NCBI RefSeq assembly: GCF_937616625.2
Contig: NC_065573.1
Location: forward strand, 12,973,001 to 13,037,000
Source: Mercurialis annua
Taxonomy: Eukaryota > Streptophyta > Magnoliopsida > Malpighiales > Euphorbiaceae
Reading direction: 5' to 3'
DNA: 64,000 nucleotides
A program made the translations under genes and the position numbers. Shown here in pieces: positions 57,406 to 64,000 of this stretch (position 1 is the first letter of the stretch; every line of letters starts with the position of its first letter). The notes beneath the pieces were generated by a model, which did no database searches, had not been told where the DNA came from, and was given only the letters and a program-made list of their open reading frames with translations.

Positions 57406-58148
57406 ATGAAGTACGGCGAGACTGATCTCTATAAACCTTTGAGACACATGAAATATAGTGTGACCAATCATTTGGCGGATCAAATCCAAACGCCGGAGGA
57501 GATCACCTTGTCGAGTCATTTGGCGGATCAAATCCAGACACTAGAGGAGATAAGCTCATTGAGCCATTTGGCCGATCTGATTAAAATGTCGGAGATCACC
57601 TCGCGAGTCATTTGGTGAATCAAATCCAAACACCAAAGGAGATCAGCTCATCGAGCCATTTGGCCGATCTGATCAAAACGTCAGAGATCACCTCATCGAG
57701 TCATTTGGTTGATCTAATCCAAACGTCGGAGGAGATCACCTCGTCGAATCAATTGGTCGATATGGTCCAAAAGTCGGAGATCACCTCGTTGAGTCATTTG
57801 GCGGATCATATCCAAACGTCGGAGGAGATCACCTCTCATAATCATTTGGTCGATCTAATCCAAAACGGTGGAGGAGATCACCTCATCGAGTTGATTGGCC
57901 GATCCGATCTAAACACCGGAGAAGATCAGAATTTGAGTCCACTAGCGGATCAGATCCAAACACCGAAGGAAATCAACATGATACATCTATGGGTGAATGA
58001 AATCCACATACCGAACAAGTTTGACTTCACTTATTTTTTGCACGAACAACCCAAAATTGTGGAGACAAGGCCAAACCAAGAAAATAATAAGGGTTGCAAC
58101 AACATCAACAAAGGGAGACCTTTGTTCTCTCATAAAAAAGAAAACTAG
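57406..58148 (+). pseudogene. repeat-encoded gag region, frameshifted
   Basis: Two overlapping frames (57406-57618 and 57612-58148) encode about 12 copies of a 15-18 residue unit such as SSSHLADLIKTSEEIT, from a minisatellite of about 48-54 bases at about 57464-57960. The C-terminal 60 residues are unique, ending GRPLFSHKKEN. The repeat unit is helical in character. One indel separates the frames. No enzyme motif is present. Confidence 0.6.
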
Positions 58149-58873
58149 GTCAAGAGGTTAGCAATCTGTCACGACCCAAATTATTGAGCCAAGACCGGCG
58201 CTAGGGAATGGGAGTGGTAGCTCTAAATCCCGTAGCAATCCTAAAACTACAATAACTTTTTCACAAATTAATTATATTATTATGTATAAAATGTTTCCAG
58301 AAAATTCATTTAAACATTGTGATTAAAATATCAAAATCTCATACTCCCTTTCTGAAAACTTATACGAAAAAAACCAGGGTCTTACAAAGCGATATCCCAT
58401 ATCCAGCACTGCCATGTTTCTAGTCATAAATACGACCAATTCCATTCATGGCAATTGGTGTAGAATTCAAACGGATAAAAACGCATCTTTATTACTAAAT
58501 ATCAGAGTTTACATCTAAAATACCGTTTAAAATCAAAATTTTATTCATATACTGACACCTACAGACTACTGCAGCTCTAGGGACTTATACTTTGTGTAAG
58601 TCAAAAGACTTCCAACATAAAGGAGATGGTCTGTCTGATCCGACTCCAATCACCTGAAAGACATCAAAAGTGAGGGGTCAGTATTTAGGAAAATACTGAG
58701 TAAGTTTGCATATTACTAACGGTATTATATAAAAGAAAACACAATATTGCATGCTCAAAACATATGAAAATAATATAATGTTCTCAAGCGATAGATCCGA
58801 TCGAAACCCTGAACTTGAACTCCTAACCTTTTGTACTCCAATCATTTCCATATCAAATCATTTCACATCCAAC

Positions 58874-59014
58874 GGTCCGGCTCCGTGATAACTCAACTGC
58901 GTTAGCCGCGACCAACCTTTTAATCCCAAGCTATGGATCCCGGGATACTTCAACCGAGTTCAACCCACTAGATACGAGTCTCGGGATACCTCAGCCGAGT
59001 TCGCTCTCGTATCT
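58874..59014 (-). repeat. three stem-loop modules in the LTR
   Basis: Diverged copies of the CTCAACCGAG-type core are flanked by GGTCCGGC/GCCGCGACC (one bulge), CTATGG/CCACTAG (one bulge) and the perfect 9-bp pair AGATACGAG (58970-58978)/CTCGTATCT (59006-59014). Confidence 0.78.
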
Positions 59015-59121
59015 ACATTCATATTCCAACTTCCATATTTATCACTTATCACATATCGTTTTCATATTATCGACAAAAATTTAGGCAAACTAGACTGACT
59101 CAAATACTGGTGATCACACAG

Positions 59122-59140
59122 CCTATTGACACCCAATAGG
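59122..59140 (-). repeat. conserved hairpin
   Basis: CCTATTG/CAATAGG around ACACC; counterpart of 24282-24302. Confidence 0.75.
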
Positions 59141-59730
59141 TAGTTGGTTCCTTCAGATCGTACACCAGATTCATATATTCAAAACAATCAATAAAATAAT
59201 ATATTATACATTCGAATAATATAAATGCGAGGTATTTGATACTAACATTCATAATATATGAAAATAGCTTTTATAAATAATACGTGAAAGTAAAATGCAA
59301 CTCACAGTGACCGCTATCCAAATAATAATATTATTCTCCAATCACGTAAGTTCCCCGCGTTATTCGATCCTTTAGCTATCCCAACTCGTCGACTTGGTAG
59401 CTCGTCGACATGTCAGTTACTTATCCAAATTACCTCTACGTTTAATTCATAAACGTAGACTTAGTGCTAAAACTCTAAGTTATGAACTTAGGTTAACACG
59501 ATCTTATTCCAAATACGACTCTTAACTTTGATAACCTCTTAATTGTATTCTTTTACTTAGTCGAGATACTTATTATATTCCTCTTTTTGATTCCCAACTA
59601 TTGGTTCTATATTCAAATTTCACCTTTTCGAGGTCTGTGATTCATTTTTAATGTCCGACGTACTTGAAGTCGGAAAACTAGGTCAAAACAGGGCGGAAAT
59701 GCTCAAACTGATAAGTTCGTTGGCTGACCC

Positions 59731-59788
59731 TGTGCGTCCGCACACTCTGGTGTGCGCCCGCATACTTTGGTGTGCGATCTTTCGCACA
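59731..59788 (-). repeat. GTGCG palindrome cluster in the LTR
   Basis: TGTGCG/CGCACA around TC (59731-59744), GTGTGCG/CGCATAC with one mismatch (59750-59765), and TGTGCGA/TCGCACA around TCTT (59771-59788). Confidence 0.82.
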
Positions 59789-60157
59789 GCCCGGAATCCG
59801 TTACCAGTCACTCCGACGTGCTCCAACTCAATTCTGTCATACTCCCATATCATTTTAACACAAATCCAAATTCAAATTTCATCAAAAACGACAATAGAAA
59901 CGTGATTTAAGAACGTTCGATTCAATTGCAACGTTATAACTTCAAAACAGCCGTTATTCAGAAATTCTTGCAACAAAAACGTCGAGCTTATGTTGCTTTG
60001 AAACTCAAAGATGGTAGAGGATTGAATTCCGAGCAAATCGATATAAAGAACGCGCGATTTCGACGAGAAACGGCGAAACGACGTTGAACCGAAATGGATA
60101 GCCACTTTTCTGCCTTTTCTGGATTCTTCTTGCTTCTCCATCATCTGATTTATATGA

Positions 60158-60158
<1 letters not shown>

Positions 60159-60217
<59 letters not shown>
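60159..60217 (-). repeat. (TA)n tract in the LTR
   Basis: About 29 TA units, 0.52 kb from the LTR start; counterpart of 53600-53634. Confidence 0.9.
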
Positions 60218-60220
<3 letters not shown>

Positions 60221-60741
60221 CTAATATACTCTTTTAATCTTTCATTTCTTTAACTTAAACCAATTCTCTTTTAAACTTTCTATTTTAACTTAACGGTTAA
60301 TCATTCACTTTAACTCAATTACGTACGTATTATTTATATTCAAATAAATAATACGATTCCAAAGTTATTATTTTCTGTCAAAAATCTATCAATTGCTATT
60401 CTCGAGGCTTAATTGGCTAATTTAAACTTTGGCCCTTGAACTTTTCAAAAGTTACAATTTAGTCCAAAACTTATCCGCGTCCAAATTTAAACAGTCTCCC
60501 ATTGACTCAAAACTTCCACCATAGATACTACAAAATATTTCGCAGACCTTGGCAAAATAATTATCAACTCGGGATTTATATTTTATTTTATATTAGTTTC
60601 TCTCGATTATCTCTTAATCCCGACAATTCTGTTTAATGGAAATTATTCCAAATTTCCTGCATTATTATATTAAATCCACTTTTATCGGAAATTATAACAC
60701 GTAACACGATATAATTTAATTTAAATATTCGGGGTATTACA

Positions 60742-63602
60742 TTCTTCCCCTTTATAAAATTTCGTCCTCGAATTTTCATATATTCTTCTTACTTATTTTA
60801 ATCCTTTGACATTTTTACCTTGATTCTCATTAATGAGTACTCCGTATTTATTTTACGAGGCTTGTCGGCACGTGGAATTATCATTTCAGTTCTGTACTTC
60901 TTGTACATTAACGTGAACTGTCATTGACGACCTTCATGTCATTATCTTCTTCTATAGTGGCTTCAGTGGTATTCTTATATACTATAACTTGTCGTGTCTG
61001 AACTCTTCTCTTTTATCTTGTATACCCAATTCTTTGTCTGTCCTATGTCTGATATTCAATATTATGAACTCTTGTCCTTATAACTGAACTTTCAGTTAAT
61101 TACTAACATCCAATAATAGTTCGTTCTAGTGATATTTTATCACTAGAAATAATACTCCTCGTTCTTAGGCTTTCCTTATTCGTTGTCAAAGGATGCTGAC
61201 TATCCACTAGCTTTTACCTCTTAATCTTCTTTGTTTGGATGTTATTACGACTTAATCGTAATCTGAAATATCTTCCTTTATGACAATATCTGTCGCATCC
61301 ACATGTACTTATGATTCTCCGTTCTTGATTCTTTTTCTTTGTCCAATACGTCTAATCCTATCATCATTCCTTATTGAGTTATGTGGACATTCAATTAGCT
61401 CATGCTTCACTACTTACACAGTCTCTTTCATATCACTATTGTCGTCGTCTGATTATTATTCATCGTAGTGCTAGGAACTTATCCCACTATCCGCTATTCT
61501 CTTTTGTCTCGTTACTTCACTTTTCGTACGAAGATTCTTTCGCTATCGTCGCTTATCATGGTTATCCATGTGGTGAATTCTCATGACGTATCCTTATGAG
61601 GTCTTTGCTTTCCTTGGAGGGGCTTACTTGATTTTCTTCTTGCGTCTTTACATCTCGTATACTTCTTTATTCGTTTGTATATCCATTGATCTAATTCCTT
61701 TTCTTAAGCGTGGCGCACTATTCTTGAAACTTCTTGTCTCTTCTTACTTCACATCGATTTGTTTCGTCAATCTGGTTTACAACCAGATAGGGTCGCTATA
61801 TTGGTCGTTAAATTCTTATCTTAATAAGACAACGTGTGATCAATATTCTGGTAAGCTTATTATGCTTATAATCCTCAAGTGAGGGTCTTAATCCTCTTCC
61901 AATTATATATATACACCAGAATATCCTCTGGTGACGTCGTTACTTGCTCCATGCTTAATCTTCTTATTCACATTCCACATGTTTTCTGCTCTATTCGATG
62001 CACTCTGTTTACTCATTCTTCAGGAGGGTCCTTGATTCTTTCGACTATTGTCGTCGTGTGTTTCTTTTGGCAGTGTCGTCACTGTCACCATCATCGCGCA
62101 TCACATATACTTTTATTGATCTTTAAATTCGTTAATCCATTATCTTGTCTATCCAAATGCGGCCCCGTGTTCTTATGGAGATCTTTGTCTATCCTTATCG
62201 CAAGCGTAACCATTCTTTACGACATTTAAGACATGTTGATCCTTGTAAGCACTATTATACTCAAATCTTGTTGCCATATTTGGCACTTATCGTCTATCCA
62301 TAACAACCTCCTTTCGATACCAATTTCTCATTTTAGTGAGTTTCTCACTACTTGCCTCGTCGTGATCCATCTTTTAGAACTTCAATATTTGACTTTAGTA
62401 TTAACCCTTAGGTTATACTTGGCGTTTATCTCTTATTTACCTTTATCTTGTCTGATCTATATCCATCTTGTTCCTTTAGCATCTTGTTAACATCGTTCAT
62501 TTTTCAGTCATCAATATGCTTTTAGCGTCTATCGTTATGATCCGTTATCCTCCATCTATTTCCTATCTTCAATACTCAATCTTAGTTTGGTTACTAATTT
62601 CCAAACTATTTCTCTTTTCTATCTCGTGGTTTGTGGTTTACCCTTCCTTCTTATCCACAATCTTGTTATTTCCACTCGATACTTCTTTATTTTATCCATA
62701 CCGTATACGTGTTCTCCATAATCCTTCTTCAATTTTTTGTTCTTAATTAATTATTTGGACTAGTAGCTTTGGTGCTATTGTTTTATGAAGCTCTCTTTCT
62801 GTATTCAATGTCTTTATTCTTATCATATTTTTCATTCATCGTCTATTATGTTTCTTGTATTTATCTTCATCGTAGCTCGCCTCTCTGATATTTCTTGTTT
62901 TAGCACTCTGAACGTCAATCATTGATTAAATAGTGGTCGCAGTCTATTTTGCCTGAATTTCCGACGCAGTGCGTTCTCGATTACTTACATATCGTCCTAT
63001 CGTAGCCTTACGGACATCTTAACTGTCAGTGGATCCGATCCTATGTCTCTGTCATCTTTATCCCTCTTTGTTTCTATGCGTTCACGACTACATAGAATTT
63101 GATCCATCTGATTCTCTCGCCATCTTTCCATGTGACTTTCTCTTTTTTGTTTCTCAATAACTCTTATCGAGTCCCTTGCGACATATGCAAGTTATTCGTA
63201 CTTCCTCAATTCTTATTATTTTAACTGATCTCTTAGTGTCCTTAATCTATCTTTGAATTCTTATACCTTATCATACATGTCATATACCTTTGGCATACCT
63301 TTATCTCTTATCTTCTATCTCGATCTATCTAATATCACTTTCTTTAGTATAGCTCAGTTCTGATATTGAGTCTCTTCTTCACATCCTTTCACGTATCTCG
63401 ATACATGAATTTCTAGTCATATGTCAAACGAGCTCGACTCTATATAATACATCTTAAATATTCCCATATAGTGTCTACGTCTTCATTCAAGGGTTATTAC
63501 TAATATTCCATGTCAATCGTATCATGCTTTTATTCTTTATAAGTCGAATTCTGTAACTTGAGATTTTATACTCCACACACATTCATTACTTTTATACCTT
63601 TC
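60742..63602 (-). other. internal region of the second non-coding gypsy element
   Basis: 2861 bp with no recognisable gag or pol motif. Numerous plus-strand open frames are a by-product of pyrimidine-rich, AT-rich sequence. Next to the right LTR, AGGTATAAAAG on the minus strand (63598-63588) resembles a degraded tRNA-Met PBS (8/11). Confidence 0.75.
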
Positions 63603-64000
63603 TGTCACGACCCAAATTATTGAGCCGAGACCGGCGCTAGGGAATGGGAGTGGTAGCTCCAAAACCCGTAGCAAGCCTAAAACCACTAATAATTTTTTGC
63701 ATTTAAAAGTATAATATTGTATATAAAACATTTTCAGAAAACTCTTTTAAATAATATAATTATAGATATTAAAATATCATATCAGAGTTTACATTAAAAT
63801 CAATCATTTGAAGTCAATTCACAAATCTGCTACTGACTCCTATTGACTACTACAGCTCTAGGACCTCATACTTGTGCAAGTCTAACGACTTTTGGCACAA
63901 TGAATATAGTTTGTCTGATCGGACTTCTACTACCTACAAACATCAGAGTGAGGGGTCAGTATTTGAAAAAATACTGAGTGAGTATGCAAATTATTAACGG
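63603..64000 (-). repeat. 5' LTR of the second non-coding gypsy element (partial)
   Basis: The first 398 bp match the beginning of 58167-60741 with several indels. It continues beyond the window. Confidence 0.9.

Larger units (their letters stand above)
55981..58166 (+). mobile_element. Tat/Ogre-like Ty3/gypsy element, 5' part
   Basis: LTR sequence with CTCTATAAATCG (about 56113) and degenerate GGAACAAGTTCG-type repeats (56310-56460) ends near 56668. The PBS and a gag-like region follow. The element is cut at 58167 by the next retroelement. The 5' part of its LTR is probably left of 53086, displaced by the solo LTR. Confidence 0.75.
58167..60741 (-). repeat. 3' LTR of the second non-coding gypsy element
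   Basis: 2575 bp. It contains (TA)n at 60159-60217, a palindrome cluster at 59731-59788, the conserved hairpin at 59122-59140 and stem-loop modules at 58874-59014, in the same order as in the 23382 element. Confidence 0.92.
58167..64000 (-). mobile_element. second non-coding gypsy element, truncated by window edge
   Basis: Left LTR 58167-60741, internal 60742-63602, and the start of the second LTR at 63603 repeating TGTCACGACCCAAATTATTG. Minus orientation is set by the PPT (TATAAAGGGGAAGAATG, 60758-60742). It is related to the 23382 element and to the solo LTR at 53086. Confidence 0.92.

Noticed and set aside
57612..58148. Novel repeat-protein gene
   Set aside because: The repeats sit directly downstream of a Tat/Ogre PBS and gag-like frame and are frameshifted, so they are better read as part of that element.
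61280..62746. Series of 60-116 codon frames with hydrophobic stretches
   Set aside because: All lie in pyrimidine-rich interior of the second non-coding gypsy element, use one another's overlaps and have no domain pattern; apparent membrane segments come from composition.

Overview
This is nuclear DNA from a plant, most likely a eudicot. The evidence is plant-type intron-containing gene pieces, a pentatricopeptide-repeat gene, Ty1/copia and Ty3/gypsy LTR retrotransposons, Mutator-like elements (MULEs), Stowaway MITEs and strong AT richness. I cannot name the species. The window is almost entirely accessory: I see one clearly intact cellular gene, a small PPR protein at 10008-10868. Everything else is transposons, solo LTRs, MITEs and decayed gene fragments.

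Layout. 1-4560: a minus-strand Ty1/copia element running off the left edge, with its 5' LTR and primer-binding site. 4565-9100: a Stowaway MITE followed by a mosaic of gene pieces (GeBP-type regulator, PPR fragment, cationic amino-acid transporter exons, LRR receptor-kinase fragment) between two direct copies of a roughly 0.8 kb intron/terminal-exon segment. 10008-10868: the PPR gene. 12437-15490: nested Mutator-type MITEs, including two elements inserted at the same 9-bp target. 16641-19700: fragments resembling MZT1/GIP, a LINE and a CACTA/En-Spm transposase. 20196-31926: an old minus-strand Ty3/gypsy Tat-like LTR interrupted by a copia solo LTR and by an 8.2 kb non-coding gypsy element with 3.17 kb LTRs. 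33178-38838: a complete-length MULE with about 330-bp TIRs, a decayed MURA-type transposase and, on the opposite strand, a GRF-zinc-finger/coiled-coil/membrane-anchor gene. 38905-43818: further MULE-type and Stowaway MITEs. 46149-48116: a plus-strand solo LTR of the same Tat-like family with a perfect 5-bp target duplication. 49430-50265: another MITE. 53086-55980: a gypsy solo LTR. 55981-58166: the 5' end of a Tat/Ogre-like element with its PBS and a repeat-rich gag region. 58167-64000: a second non-coding gypsy element running off the right edge.

Most interesting signal. Three related gypsy LTR families (23382-31618, 53086-55980, 58167-64000) share, at similar distances from the LTR start, (i) a TA-rich promoter-like tract, (ii) a cluster of GC-rich perfect palindromes about 0.9-1.1 kb in, and (iii) a series of 3-4 short modules further downstream. 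Each module has a conserved loop-like core flanked by its own inverted repeat. The flank sequences differ from copy to copy but still pair, which is the pattern expected of a selected RNA or single-strand fold in the transcribed leader. This was found by reading and has not been tested computationally.

Second in interest is the MULE, whose accessory reading frame encodes a GRF zinc finger joined through a coiled coil to a C-terminal transmembrane segment. Third are the nested MITEs, two of which sit next to each other with three identical copies of one 9-bp target.
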